A stretch of 64,000 nt of DNA. It comes from Prorocentrum cordatum. Taxonomy: Eukaryota > Sar > Dinophyceae > Prorocentrales > Prorocentraceae. Positions within the stretch are counted from its first letter, which is position 1. The number at the start of each line of letters is the position of its first letter. The DNA lies in NCBI GenBank assembly GCA_963575745.1, contig CAUYUJ010015705.1, positions 169,359 through 233,358 on the forward strand, given 5' to 3'. A program made the position numbers and the translations under genes. Below, one piece after another: positions 32,560 to 42,683 of this stretch. The notes under the pieces are model-generated. The model was not told the origin of the DNA. It did not search any database and was given only the letters and a program-made list of their open reading frames with translations.

Positions 32560-34015
32560 GAGACAACAACTTGCTAATGCGCGGTCTGCACTGCGGGGCA
32601 AAACGTAGCCAGTGCTGATGCGATGCCTATCCCCCTCCGCAGCCTGAGTGCACCACCCAGGCCTCCGGAGGGCGTCATAGGCGCGCCTGCTGAGCGCTGC
32701 GTGCGATGCTGCCCCGGTGGAGAACCTGCCTTGCTGCGCTGGCTCCCTGCAGCTGGACGGTGCTGGGCTGCCGTCAGAGATAGGATTCCCCTGGCGCCGC
32801 CGCGCCGCCGACGCAATTCGACTTTGTCGCCGCCGCCGCCACAGGACACAGAGCAGATCTGAATGATGAGATGGATGAGTGAGCGCCCATCTTTGGGGCG
32901 AGCGCGTCCGCCTGGACGCGGCGCGAAGGGGCTTACGCTCGTCCTCCGCGACAGAATGCTGTCCGTCGTCGCGGAGCAGGCGAATCCGTCTCCAAACGGA
33001 TTTTTCAATTTCTGTCCTGCTGGGTGGCCTGGGCGACCCCATCCTTTATGCGACGGGGCGCGCCGTCTTGGCGGGCAACGCCGTCAAGGCGACGCGCTAG
33101 AGGGCGCGCGCAGCTCGAGTGCACGCTATTGGCACCGGATGGATGCAACGACGCCGGAATGTCAGCTTCGCCTCGGGGCCATGGCAACAGGAAACGTAGC
33201 CAAGCAGCAGCTCGCGAAGGGGTTTCCGACCCCACGCTAATTCGGCACCCTGTTTAGTCTGCCGGCCTGATTCTCCGGCTGGGGCCGAAAATCTTCCGAA
33301 ATCCGATGGGCCGACTTCCCATGGGAAATCCGTCCAGTTGCAATCTCAGCCGCCGAATTTTTAGCAGCCACACCAGAATTTAATTCTGAGCTCGCTGGTG
33401 AAAGGGCGTCAGCATGGATGTTCCGATTACGCGCCGTTTGGGACGCAGGCCCCCCGGGGTCGGTCGAGGACGGGCGCGCTGCACAAGTGCAAAGCACCCC
33501 CGCCCCTGTTGCGTGCAGGTGGGGGGTTAGCCAATGCCCCCCCATCAAGGACTAGCTTCTGCCGCCTGCACACATCCGACCCCGAGTGCCCCAGAGTGTC
33601 CGTAGCCCCTGCTTCTGGCTCGCGCGGTCGGGACTGCGCGGTGGGCCGAGTGCAGCCTTACCAATGTGCAGCCGGCGCGCAAACCCCGGCTCTCTAGCGC
33701 CCGATGACGATCAAACATTTTGGGCCGCAACTTCCCGCAAACGGGCGGATTGCCCGCGAATCGCCGGTCACGAAATGCGCGCCCACAGACGCGAAATCGC
33801 GCCGCTTGGGATGCTGTTTTTGTTGAGAGCACGCACGAAGACGCGTCCCGCTTCTGCGCACGCCTGCGCGCCAGCGCGCGCCAAGAGCCATACTGGCCGC
33901 GCTTGCATGGGAATGCCCAGAACCACGCCCCAAATGCAATTCGGGGCGAGGCCCAAAGAACGCCACAGAGCACAGGCGACCTCAACACACCTGCCTCTCA
34001 TCATGAGGTCGCTGG
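32560..34015. other. 5' non-coding part of the retroelement
   Basis: No credible gene. Frames on both strands are open only for short, Arg/Ala-rich stretches. The stretch includes the inverted copy of the GCCTGGGTGGTGCA motif shared with 3190 and 22613 (near 32625-32680). A degenerate copy of the downstream 96-bp repeat appears near 33905-33970. Confidence 0.5.
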
Positions 34016-34019
34016 CAAC

Positions 34020-34890
34020 GGAGGCTTGGCAACGGCCAGGTCACTGCATTTTTTGGTGCGCCTGGGCGCCAGAATGCAGAAAGGTGCTTAGAATGCAATT
34101 CTGGGCGCGCGGACGCCCAGGAGCGCTAAGTCGCGCTCAGGTTGCGAATCTGGGTGCGCATGGGCACCAGAAAGCAGAAGGGGGCTCACAATGCAATTCC
34201 GCGCGGACGCCCAGGAGCGCTAATTTGCGCTCAGCTTGCGAATCTGGGCACGCCTGGGCAGCAGATCGCAGACAGGCGTTCAGAATGCATTTTTGGGCGC
34301 GCGGACGCCGAGGAGCGCTTTGCTGCGCTGAGATTGCAAATCTGGGTGCGCCTGGAAACCAGAACGCAGAAGGGACACATAATGCAATTCTGGGCGCGCG
34401 GACGCCCAGAAGCGCTCAGATTGCGAACCTGGGTGCGCCTGGGAAACAGGACGCAGAAAGGCGCTCAGGATGCAATTCTGGGCGCGCGGACGCCCAGGAG
34501 CGCTAAGTCACGCTCAGATTGCGAACCCGGGTGCGCCTGGGCACCAGAACGCAGAAAGGAGCCCAGAATGCAATTCTGGGCGCGCGGATGCCCAGAAGCT
34601 CTGAGACTGCGAATCTTGGTGCGCCTGGTCACCAGAACGCAGAAAGGAGCTCAGAATGCAATTCTGGGCGCGCGGACGCCCGGGAGCGCGAAGTCGCGCA
34701 CAGACTGCAAATATGGGTGCGCCTGGGCACCAAAACGCCGAAAGGAGCACAAAATGCAATTCTGGGCGCGCGGACGCCCACATAAGTCGCGCTCAGACTG
34801 CGAATCTGGGTGCGCCTGGGCACCAGAACGCAGAAAGGAAGGAGCATATAATGCAATACTGGGCAAGCGGATGCCACCCGAGTGCACAGT
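34020..34890 (+). repeat. ~96-bp tandem repeat, about nine units
   Basis: Units contain ATGCAATTCTGGGCGCGCGG, then ACGCCCAGGAGCGC, then TTGCGAATCTGGGTGCGCCT, then GGGCACCAGAACGCAGAAAG. Spacing varies from about 88 to 100 bases. The array lies upstream of gag in element orientation. Confidence 0.9.
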
Positions 34891-35159
34891 CGCGCTCAGA
34901 CTGGCCGGCACAGACTGGGAATGGCAGGCGGCGAGGACCAGAGAGAGAGCGGCCCCCACGGCGGCAGCAACCACGCACACCACGTTTCACCACAGGCGGC
35001 GAGGACCAGCGGGAGAGTGGCCCTCACGGCGGGGTGCGAGAATGGCGCTCAGCGGCACCAGAAATGCACTGAGCGCCGCACCCACTGGGAACCCAACGAG
35101 GAGCGTGCGCCCCGGGACGCCCGATCCTCCGGCGACAAGGGCCGGAGAGCGTAGCTCGA

Positions 35160-35592
35160 CAGGCCTGGGTTTGCCGCCTGCGAGAAGGCAGCGAACCTCC
35201 ACGCCGTCGCACGAGGTAAATCCCGCGAGAAGGCAGCGACCCGAAATTAATAAAGCTTCCCGCGGGAAGGCAGGGACTTGGGTGCGCCCGCGAGAAGGCA
35301 AGACCCCAATAGGTTTGCCCGCGAGAAGGCAGCGAAGTGACCCTGCACGCAGCATGCCACACGGAACCCGGCAGAGCCCGGGAGAAGTGCGGCCCGAGTT
35401 TGCCCGCGAGCAGGCAGGGACTCTGGGCGTGCCCGCGAGAAGGCAGGGACCCTGAACTTGCCCACGAAGGCAGAACCAGAGAATGAGAAACACGGTGGCC
35501 TGAGTTTGCCCGCGAGAAGGCAGGGACTCTGGGTGTGCCCGCGAGAAGGCAGGGACCCTGGGTTTGCCCGCGAGAAGGCAGCGACCCTGCGC
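35160..35592 (+). repeat. ~30-bp GCCCGCGAGAAGGCAGGGAC repeat, about eleven units
   Basis: GAGAAGGCA or close variants recur at about 35172, 35226, 35291, 35321, 35432, 35511, 35541 and 35571, with degenerate units between. The array abuts repeat A1 exactly at 35594. It could be a leader with packaging or regulatory function, or unstable satellite DNA. Confidence 0.85.
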
Positions 35593-35593
35593 G

Positions 35594-35995
35594 CGGCTGC
35601 TGCCCGCCCTGCGGGCGCCGTCCCACGCGGAGAGCGTTCGGTCACCAGAGAGCTTGAGAAGGCGGCCCCTGCCGACAAGCTCTCAGGTTCGTGCCTGCAA
35701 GGGAGCGGGCAGTGCCACAGCGCGCCAGGCCGTCGCTCGTGCTTTGGCCTGGCTTGGCCCTGCTCCCCGCGGAGACCGAGAGCGTCTCCTGCGGGGCGAC
35801 CAGAACGGCAGACCCAAGAGACTAACACCGAGAATACTTCCGCCTCCGAAAATGCAAGCCGGCCCGCCAGGAACAGCTTGCCCGCGAAGCAGGCACAGAG
35901 GCGCGTGAGCGGGAGCAGAGGAGGTGAGGCGAGCACGCTTGGGCCTGCTCCACATGATTTTCGTGTGCTGGAAACGAGTTTACGCTTCATGAAAA
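35594..35995 (-). repeat. Terminal repeat A1 (402 bp), 5' end of the element
   Basis: Partner of 26129-26530. Its outer edge GCTTCATGAAAA is followed by unrelated CTTTTTCATGG, marking the element's 5' end in minus-strand orientation. Confidence 0.9.
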
Positions 35996-35999
35996 CTTT

Positions 36000-36783
36000 T
36001 TCATGGGGGTTCCGCTCATGTCGCAGGCCCGGCTAGCCGAAGCTTGCTTTTCTGGCAGTGATGTCTTCCCGCGCTGCTTGAGCTTTTGTTCCGTAGCCAC
36101 GTCGGCTCAAACGTGGAGGATTACGCTCGCAGAAACGATTTCGGAAAGAATGCCGCGGGATCCACTGAGAGCAGCGTCGTTCCGAAAGAGCCGGCCCTTT
36201 TGATGAGGCCACGTGCCCCTGCAGCGGGGCCCACTCCGCATTCTGGCCCGCCACCAGGGCGCTCGCCGCAGGCGCCTGCCGTCGGCTCTCAGGGTCTTTT
36301 GGCTTCCTTGGCCGGCAGCCGTGCGGCGCAAGGCGGCCCGCTCGTGCCCCCTGACCGGTTGGGCGATCAGCGCTTCCAGGGTCCGCGCCCAGCCTTGCCC
36401 TTCCTGACCGAAGACTGCGCGCCGGCCACGCTGGAGACACGCCGGAAGGTGGCGTCGGACATCCACGCGTGATTCAACGCGGCGTGGGGGGGCAGCACCA
36501 GGACGCGCTGCGACAGCACGCTCCGCGGCATGGTGAGCGGTGCGGAGTCGTCCACGAAGTCAAGCTGATGTTGCTCTTCTCGGGGTTTCTCCGGCGCCCG
36601 TGGGGCTGAGTGTGCGCTGCCAAAGCTGCAGTCAGGGCTTGGCACCTCGAACGTAATTTGCTACAGTCCGTCGAGGCTGCGTGGGCCCCCCGGGCCTGGC
36701 ATTTCTGGCGTGGTCTTGATTAAGAAGCTGGCTGATCATTCGCTCCGCCGAGCAAAAAGACCGCTCTCGCTGAGATCCCCGCT
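36000..36783. other. Region around the relic leader, no intact gene
   Basis: A 128-codon plus-strand frame (36086-36472) begins inside the relic leader. Beyond the leader its product has no recognised domain. If the stretch is a retrocopy the coding part has decayed. It leads to the recombinase remnant at 36784. Confidence 0.4.
36089..36110 (+). other. Relic dinoflagellate spliced leader (DinoSL)
   Basis: TCCGTAGCCA, then CGTC, then GGCTCAAA. The published DinoSL is (T/A/G)CCGTAGCCA-TTTT-GGCTCAAG. 17 of the 21 fixed positions agree, including both palindromic arms. No GT donor follows, so it is not an SL RNA gene; it is what remains when a trans-spliced mRNA is reverse transcribed and reinserted. 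It lies 94 bases outside the retroelement's right edge. Confidence 0.65.
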
Positions 36784-37096
36784 TTGGGGCCGCTGTGCCC
36801 GACGCAGTTGCTGCAGAGCTGGCTGCGTCTACGAGCCGAGACGCGCGGGGAGGTCGAGGGCTTTTTCTTCTTCTGCGTAACAGGGGTGGCCGATCTCAAG
36901 CCTGTTTCCGCCGACACATTCCGGCGCATGCTCGCTCGCCACCTCAAATGCACAGGTGGGCAGCTACTCCCTGCGGAAAGGCGGGGCGCAGCGGTGGAAA
37001 AACGCAGCGTCCTTGCCCGCGGAGCTCGTGCAAGGCCAGGGCGGCTGGTCGTCCATCGATGCGATGCGGAACTTCTACACGAAGTTTCCGCAGTAG
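36784..37096 (+). pseudogene. C-terminal end of a tyrosine recombinase, frameshifted
   Basis: Frame 1 gives FFFFCVTGVADLKPVSADTF and FRRMLARHLKCTGG. After a one-base shift near 36955 frame 2 gives GSYSLRKGGAQRWKN, then QGGWSSIDAMRNFYTKFPQ and a TAG at 37094-37096. SLRKGG corresponds to box II Arg, GGW to the conserved Trp/His position, and NFYTKF to the nucleophile Tyr. No box I Arg is seen, so the gene is truncated. It differs from the recombinases at 26809 and 50850. Confidence 0.7.
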
Positions 37097-37318
37097 CTAC
37101 ACGAGAGCGCCTGCTGGAAGCCGCCCGTGCTGCGCGCTCGGTTGCACAGCCGTCGGCGAGCCGACCGGCGAATTTAGATGCATTGCCTATCTGGCAGCGT
37201 CCAATGTGATTCCTTTGTGCTGCGCAGTGGAAAACATTGAGACGGCTTGGCATCGTGCGCTAGCGTCCCCGTCGGTCCACGCTTCGCGCCATCCTCCTGG
37301 ACGTGTGCCTCGTGGGGG

Positions 37319-37520
37319 TGGGTGGCTCTCCTCCTCTGGAGGCGCCGCCGTGGCCTGCGGCAGAAGCAGCACTCCCAAAAGAGCCACATCCGTGGCAGAA
37401 GTAGTTTTGTACATTTCTTACGCTTCGCGTTCCTCCCGGCCGGGTGCCCTTGTCTTGGGTTTCCCTGGGGCCCCTGCGGCCTCTGGAGGCTGACAAATAT
37501 GGCGGCGCAAAGCGGAAAGC
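37319..37520 (+). repeat. ~200-bp direct repeat, left copy
   Basis: GGTGGCTCTCCTCCTCTGGA to GCGGCGCAAAGCGGAAA, repeated at 37696-37897 with about ten differences. It may be a terminal-repeat unit of the plus-strand element that supplied the flanking recombinase and gag remnants. Confidence 0.9.
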
Positions 37521-37695
37521 GTTTTTTCTTACGAGGCTGTGCATTCAGGAGATGTGGTTTTCGCGGCCACCCCATTTCATTGTTTTCCTCTTTACGCGCG
37601 CAGGCCTGGGAGGCAGTGCCGCGCGTCTCGCGGCCCCGCCCACCCTCCTTGTGTGGCGTGACGTGCTGGTCGCAATCCGCCCCCCTTCGGGGGAG

Positions 37696-37897
37696 TAGGT
37701 GGCTCTCCTCTTCTGGAGGCGCTGCCGTGGCCTGTGGCAGAAGCAGCACTCCCAAGAGAGCCACATCCGTGGCAGAAGTAGTGTTGTACATTTCTTACGC
37801 TTCGCGTTCCTCCCGGCCGGGTGCCCTTGTCTTGGGTTTCCCTGGGGCCCCTGCGGCCTCTGGAGGCTGACAAATATGGCGGTGCAAAGCGGAAATG
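37696..37897 (+). repeat. ~200-bp direct repeat, right copy
   Basis: Partner of 37319-37520, offset 377 bases. It is followed by a TTGGCTGGTTGGTTGG-type tract to about 38100. Confidence 0.9.
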
Positions 37898-38328
37898 CCA
37901 TGCCGTTGCCTCTTCTCCTGCCTCAGTTGGCTGGTTGGTTGGTTTGGTTGGCTGGCTGCCGCGTCGGCTGGTTGGCTGGTTGGGCGCGGCCGCCGTGTGC
38001 GGCGGCTCGCTCCTGCTCCGCGGAGCCTGGTTGGTTGGTTGTTTGGCCTTGGCTTGCGGCTGGGCGCTGCTGCTCTCTCTGGCTGGGCTGGTTGGTTGAC
38101 TGGGCTTCGTAGGCAGCCAGTCGCTGCAGCTTGTAGTGGCCGCTCACACGGGCGTGGCTGGTGGCAGCCGTCGCCGTCGCCTCCGTGGCGTCGCTTCGTC
38201 CTGTCGGGTGAGTGCTCGCGCGCGCGGCTGGAGCCGCCGGCCGGCCGCGTGGCCAAGGAGAAAGGCCGGCTGTACGTCGGCAGCGCGGGCGGCGAGGACC
38301 TCCAGAGGGACTTCCGACCCTCGTGGTC

Positions 38329-38790
38329 GAGGGTTCCTCGCGTCGACGCGCCAGTCGGCGAGGGTTCGGTGGCCGAGCGCCAGCGCCAGATGGCGGAGTT
38401 CAAACAGGCGCGCGCCGCCGCTGAGCTCGACTACCCTGGCTATTCGACGTTCCACGCCCACGTGATGGACTGGGGGGTCAAGCTCATTTTGATGAAAGTG
38501 GCGACTCCTTTGGAGATTCTTGGCTACACGATGCTGCTGACCAAGGTGGTCGAGGAGCACGGGGGGGTCCGCACGGCGTGCCAGTGTGACATTCTGGCGC
38601 GCACGTGCATGGCCAAGGGCCTCGAGAACGGCGATCCTGCGTGGAACGTTTACTTTTCGAAGCTGCACCAGGACACCTTGCGGGAAGGTCAACGGCCGCG
38701 CCTCTGACGCGGCCAGGATGGCAGCCGGCATGGCAGGCGGCAAGGGTGGCAAGCCCGGCAAGGCTGACTGGGAGGGCCACAGAGAGAGAG
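38329..38790 (+). pseudogene. Gag-like remnant on the plus strand
   Basis: The core from about 38390 encodes FKQARAAAELDYPGYSTFHA, then HVMDWGVKLILMKVATPLEI and VVEEHGGVRTACQCDILART. It matches gag-like ORF 2 of the 25871-35995 element. The frame stops at 38705-38707, but a shifted frame continues with VNGRASDAARMAAGMAGGKG, the expected Lys-Gly-rich tail, so a frameshift lies near 38690. The upstream part of the long open frame (37895-38300) is low-complexity Trp/Gly/Leu and is not accepted as coding. Confidence 0.65.
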
Positions 38791-38799
38791 TCCGCGGCC

Positions 38800-39400
38800 G
38801 GCAGCAGCTCCAAGAGGTCGTTGTCTCCAGCAACACGGCCAGGACCCAGAGATGGCAGCGCGGCCAGAAACCACGATGGACGGCTGGCCAGGTGCGGCTG
38901 GATTTTTCGCGGCCAGGAACCTGCAAACAAACTCAGCACGGCGCGAGGGTTTGGCAGCACGGCCAAGAGCCCGCGGGCATGGCAGACGGCCAGGGACCCA
39001 ACAAGGTGGCAGCACGGCCAGAGACCGCGACAAATGCGCCGACAAGGCTGGACAAGCGCGGCGCGAGGGTTTGGCAGGGCCAAAAGCCCGCGGGGATGGC
39101 AGCGCGGCCAGGGGGCCCAGGAAGGAACAGCACGCCCAGAAACCACGACAAATGGCCAGCTGAGCGCCAAAGAGACTGACCAAACATGGGCCGATGGTTT
39201 TGGCAGCACGGCCGAATGCCCGCGGGGATGGCAGCACGGCCAGGACCCTGAGATGGCAGCACGGCCAGAAACCACCAGAGACGGCCGGCGGCCGGAGGGT
39301 TTGGCACGGCCAAGAGCTTTTTGGGCATGGCAGCACGGCCAGGGACCCGACACACGAGGACCGGCGGTAAGAAAGCGCAGCAACAGCCCACAGGACGGCA
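38800..39400 (+). repeat. Degenerate GGCAGCACGGCCAG repeat
   Basis: GGCAGCACGGCCA or a close variant recurs about every 20-60 bases (for example near 38855, 38950, 39012, 39231, 39260 and 39330). Intervening phrases such as AAACCACGA and CCCGCGGG also recur. Open frames reflect absence of stops in the unit. Confidence 0.75.
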
Positions 39401-40375
39401 CTTGCGACTAGAAGAGCGCAATAGCACCCACAGCGGCAGGAGCAGGAGGACCCCTGCCAGATGCCTGCGCGCACGCCCTGGAAGAACGGCACCCTTCTGC
39501 GGCGACAGACCGACGTGCGCCCGACATGAGGGCGGGCCGCGGCCCAGAGTCAGCACGGACTCCGACGCGTTCGCGCAGGCACCAGGCGGACTGCGCCCGC
39601 TTGGGCGCCAGCACCGCCAGCGAGCGAGCCCCCCCCCCGGCCAATTCACCAACCAACCAGCCAACGACCGCGAAGAAGAAGAGCGAGGCGGACGGGAGGT
39701 GAGGCCGTCCAGGCGCGTGAGCCGCAGCCCCCTGCTGGAGGCAACCAGGCCAAGGGCACGCCCAGGGAGCCCAGAATCCGAGAAGCAGGGAGGCATAGAG
39801 ATTAGTGCAGCCCCGCCCTGCCGCTTTTCCTGCCCCGCAAACCGCTAGCGGCGCAGCCCGCGCCATTTTGGCCGCGCCCCAACCCTGGTCGGCCAATTTG
39901 CCCGTTGCCCTGGCTCAGCCCCGGCAGCCGCAGCTTGCGCCCCAACCCGCCGGCCCTGCCCGCCGCGCTGACGCCTGGGGCCCCGCCGTTTTAGGTAATT
40001 CGTTTTTTGAGCGGCCCGCTCTGACTCGACTCGCCGCTTGTGCTTTCGCTCGCGGCTGCTGACCAAAAAATCCACCAGCCTACCAAAACATGATCGCCAG
40101 GCGAGTTACTTTGCTGAGGCAGTGCGACTGCCGCCTTGGATGCTTTTCGGGGGTTCGGGGGGCGCGGGAAAATGTGATGCATGAGTTGCCAAAAATTTAT
40201 TGATCAGGTCGACCTGCGCCGTTTGGGCCCCATGGAAGTCTTCTCGGGGCCTTCTTCGACACATCTTGACCTGCCGCGGTCATGTCAACGGGGGAAACCT
40301 CCTGAATCATCATGCTGCCGATGCCATTCCGAACGGGTTTATAGTCGCCCCTAAATCGCGTAGCGATTTGGGGTG
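39400..40375. other. GC-rich stretch without recognised genes
   Basis: Short open frames only, Arg/Ala/Pro-rich. It contains the hairpin at 40348-40373. Nothing else supportable. Confidence 0.5.
40348..40373. repeat. Short hairpin
   Basis: CCCCTAAATCGC, loop GTA, GCGATTTGGGG. The arms pair over 11 bases with one unpaired T. Possible structured RNA element or MITE tip; no context supports a terminator. Confidence 0.7.
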
Positions 40376-40902
40376 CAGTGAAATTTTGAGGGGCGCTACG
40401 GCTCGACACATCCTGGCCTCTTGGTATCCTTACCTCCTGGCCTCTGGCTCACCAGGGTGAGCGCCCCCTGGGAGGAGCAGCTGATCTGTGAGTTGTGTTG
40501 AGATATTTTCCGCACGCTGTGCCCTCGCGGGTGGCGGTGTCGTCTGTCTGTTTGTCGTCTGTCTGTCGTCTGTCCGTCGTCGGTCTCTCCTCTGTCCGTC
40601 GTCTGTTTGTCGGCCTGGCCTGGGGGGGCTGGTGTTTCTCTTCGGGGCAGCGCTCGGCTCGGGAGGGCAAGTGAGTGCTGGACCTAGAGGGTTTTGTGGC
40701 CCGGGAGGGCAAGCGGCGGCTTCAGGTGGTCGCTGCGGTGTGCATGGTATTTTTTTCCCGCCCGCCCTCTCATGGTTTGCGTTTCGCTGGCGGGGCGCTG
40801 TGGGGCCCCCCCAGGAGCGCCCCTGCCAGCTGCGCGAAAGCTGGTTGCCAAGGTGCGTGCGGAAACGCAGGAACAGGCATGGGGGGTGACGATAAATGTA
40901 TG
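40376..40902 (+). repeat. ~500-bp direct repeat, left copy
   Basis: Matches 41426-41922 from CAGTG-ATTTTGAGG through a GTCTGTCTGTCGTC tract to GGGTG-CGATAAAT. This copy has an extra ~25 bases (about 40758-40784). The pair could be terminal repeats of a small non-autonomous element or a local duplication. Confidence 0.9.
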
Positions 40903-41045
40903 CCGTTTTTGTTTCCAATCATCCTGTGGTGTTGGGTCTTCGTTTTGAAGAGACGCTGCCCCGCGTTCTCCTCCTCCTTCCTTCCTCCTCCTACCCCGTC
41001 CCCCCCCACCTTGCCTTTGCTCTTCGCGTGTTTGTGTTGCGGCGC

Positions 41046-41430
41046 ACCCCTCGCGCGCTTCGTGGCCCCATATGGAGTTCCACCTGAGGTCCCACTGGCG
41101 CGGCCCGCATGGCGGCGCCGCCCAATTTTGACACGCCCCTCGCACACTTCGTGGCCCCATAGGGAGCCTAACCTGAAGTCCCAGCGGCGCAGTTCGCATG
41201 GCGGCGCCCCCCGATTTTGGTACACCCCTCACACGCTTCGTGGCCCGATAGGGGGCTCCATCTAAGGTCCCAGTGGCGCAGCCCGCATGGCGGCGCCGCT
41301 CCATTTTGGCACCCTCACACGTTTCGTGGCCCCACAGGGAGCTCCACCTTAAGTCCCAGTGGCGCAGTCCGGATGGCGGCGCCACTTCATTTTGGCACAC
41401 CCTTCACACGTTTCGCGACCCCTTACAGTG
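41046..41430 (+). repeat. ~86-91-bp minisatellite, four full units and one partial
   Basis: Units begin near 41046, 41132, 41223, 41310 and 41399 with CACCCCTCGC-CTTCGTGGCCCCATA and contain GCATGGCGGCGCCGC. Related copies lie inverted at 44878-45262, and a fragment is at 42868-42903. Confidence 0.9.
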
Positions 41431-41922
41431 ATTTTGAGGAGCGCTACGGCTCGGCACATCCTGGCCTCTTGGTCTCCTTACATCCTGGCCTCTGGTTTAC
41501 CGGGGTGAGCGCTCCCTGGGAGGAGCAGCTGATCTGTGAGTTGTGTTGAGATATTTTCCGCGCGCTGTGCCCTCGCGGGTGGCGGTGTCGTCTGTCTGTC
41601 GGTCGTCTGTCTGTCGTCTGTCCGTCGTCGGTCTGTCTTCTGTCCGTCGTCTGTGTGTCGGCCTGGCCCGGGAGGGCTGGTGTTTCTTTTCGGGGCAGCG
41701 CTCGGCCCGGGAGGGCAAGTGAGTGCTGGACCTAAAGGGTTTTGTGGCCCGGGAGGGCAAACTGCCGCTTCAGGTGGTCGCTGCGGTGTGCATGGGATTA
41801 TTTTTTCGCTGGCGGGGCGCCGTGGAACTCACCCCGGAACGCCCCCGCCAGCTGCGCGAAAGCCGGTTGCCCAAGGTGCGTGCGGAAACGCAAGAACAGG
41901 TATGGAGGGTGGCGATAAATTT
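41426..41922 (+). repeat. ~500-bp direct repeat, right copy
   Basis: Partner of 40376-40902. It ends just before the helicase-like fragment. Confidence 0.9.
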
Positions 41923-42009
41923 TAGGAAACCTTGTCTCCGTCTCGTAGACTCTCGCCCTGGGCTGTCGGTTGTCCAGCGCGCTGCCCCTTCGGCCGACGT
42001 CGCCCAGGC

Positions 42010-42278
42010 GTGATCCTGGACTGCGGCCGTCACGAGGTGTGGAACGGCTGGAAGGAGGACGACGACTGGCGGCTGGAGCTCTACGCGCTGCTATCGCGCG
42101 CCACGCGGCACGAGGACCTCCTGCTCACGCGGGCGCCGAGCATCGAGTTCTTCCCGGCAGGGCCGCTGGAGGGATTGCGGATGCAGCTGGAGCTGCTACG
42201 CGCGCGAAGCGGCCCAGGAGGGAGGCGACGGCCCTCGCCAGGGAGCTGGGCTTCACCGAGTTTATCCGCGAGGCTTGA
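42010..42278 (+). pseudogene. Fragment resembling the C-terminus of an SF1 (PIF1-like) helicase
   Basis: Encodes VILDCGRHEVWNGWKEDDDW followed by LELYALLSRATRHEDLLL, which resembles helicase motif VI (VALSR-x-T-x-x-x-x-L). Near 42210-42220 the coding frame switches to a neighbouring one giving REATALARELGFTEFIREA and a TGA at 42276-42278. No nucleotide-binding motifs are present upstream, because the 500-bp repeat begins there. It is a 3' exon or a pseudogene piece. Identity rests on one motif and could be wrong. Confidence 0.4.
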
Positions 42279-42629
42279 CTTGAAAAGCGACCCGCCCGAG
42301 CCTCGCCGTCTCTCGACGGTCTGATTGTTTGGCTTCGCGCCGCGGGCAACCCGCGCGCGTCGCTGGGGCCCTCTCGGGGCGACCAGCGCGCGTCGCGGGA
42401 AGTCCGCGCTGCGCTCTGCCCAGGGCCTCGCTCGCCCCCGTCGTCTCTATGCCTGGCGGTCACAGCACTGCCCGCTATCAGTCAGCCGGCTCTCTCTCTG
42501 CTCCGCGCAGCGGACGACCCGCGCGCGTCGCCGGGGCCCCTCCGCCCGACCGGCGCGCGTCGCGGGGGCCCCGTGCGGCGCCGCGCCCGCAGCTTCGGAC
42601 ATGGGCGCGCGCGGGCAAAGAGAGAGAGG

Positions 42630-42683
<54 letters not shown>

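Larger units (their letters stand above)
25871..35995 (-). mobile_element. Ngaro/PAT-like tyrosine-recombinase retroelement with split direct repeats
   Basis: Read on the minus strand the order is A1 (35995-35594), subterminal tandem repeats, gag-like ORFs, RT-RNase H, tyrosine recombinase, B1 (26712-26524), A2 (26530-26129), B2 (about 26060-25871). This split direct-repeat plan is known from PAT, Ngaro and Kangaroo members of the DIRS order. ATGAAAA occurs at the left edge (25871-25877), the B1/A2 junction (26524-26530) and the right edge (35989-35995). That is what circle integration at a 7-bp core would leave. A copies differ at about a dozen of 402 positions and B copies at about two of 188, so insertion is fairly recent, although the coding frame has stops. 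Confidence 0.85.

Noticed and set aside
33600-33626. Possible second relic spliced leader (TCCGTAGCC...GGCTCG)
   Set aside because: The spacing between arms is five bases too long and the second arm matches poorly; chance is likely.
34142-35455. 437-codon plus-strand frame
   Set aside because: Translation of the 96-bp and 30-bp tandem arrays; no codon preference and opposite to the element's sense.
25871-35995. Interpretation as an ordinary LTR retrotransposon
   Set aside because: There is no retroviral-type integrase or protease seen, the recombinase has the Arg-HxxR-Tyr set, and the repeats are split A1/B1-A2-B2 rather than two simple LTRs.
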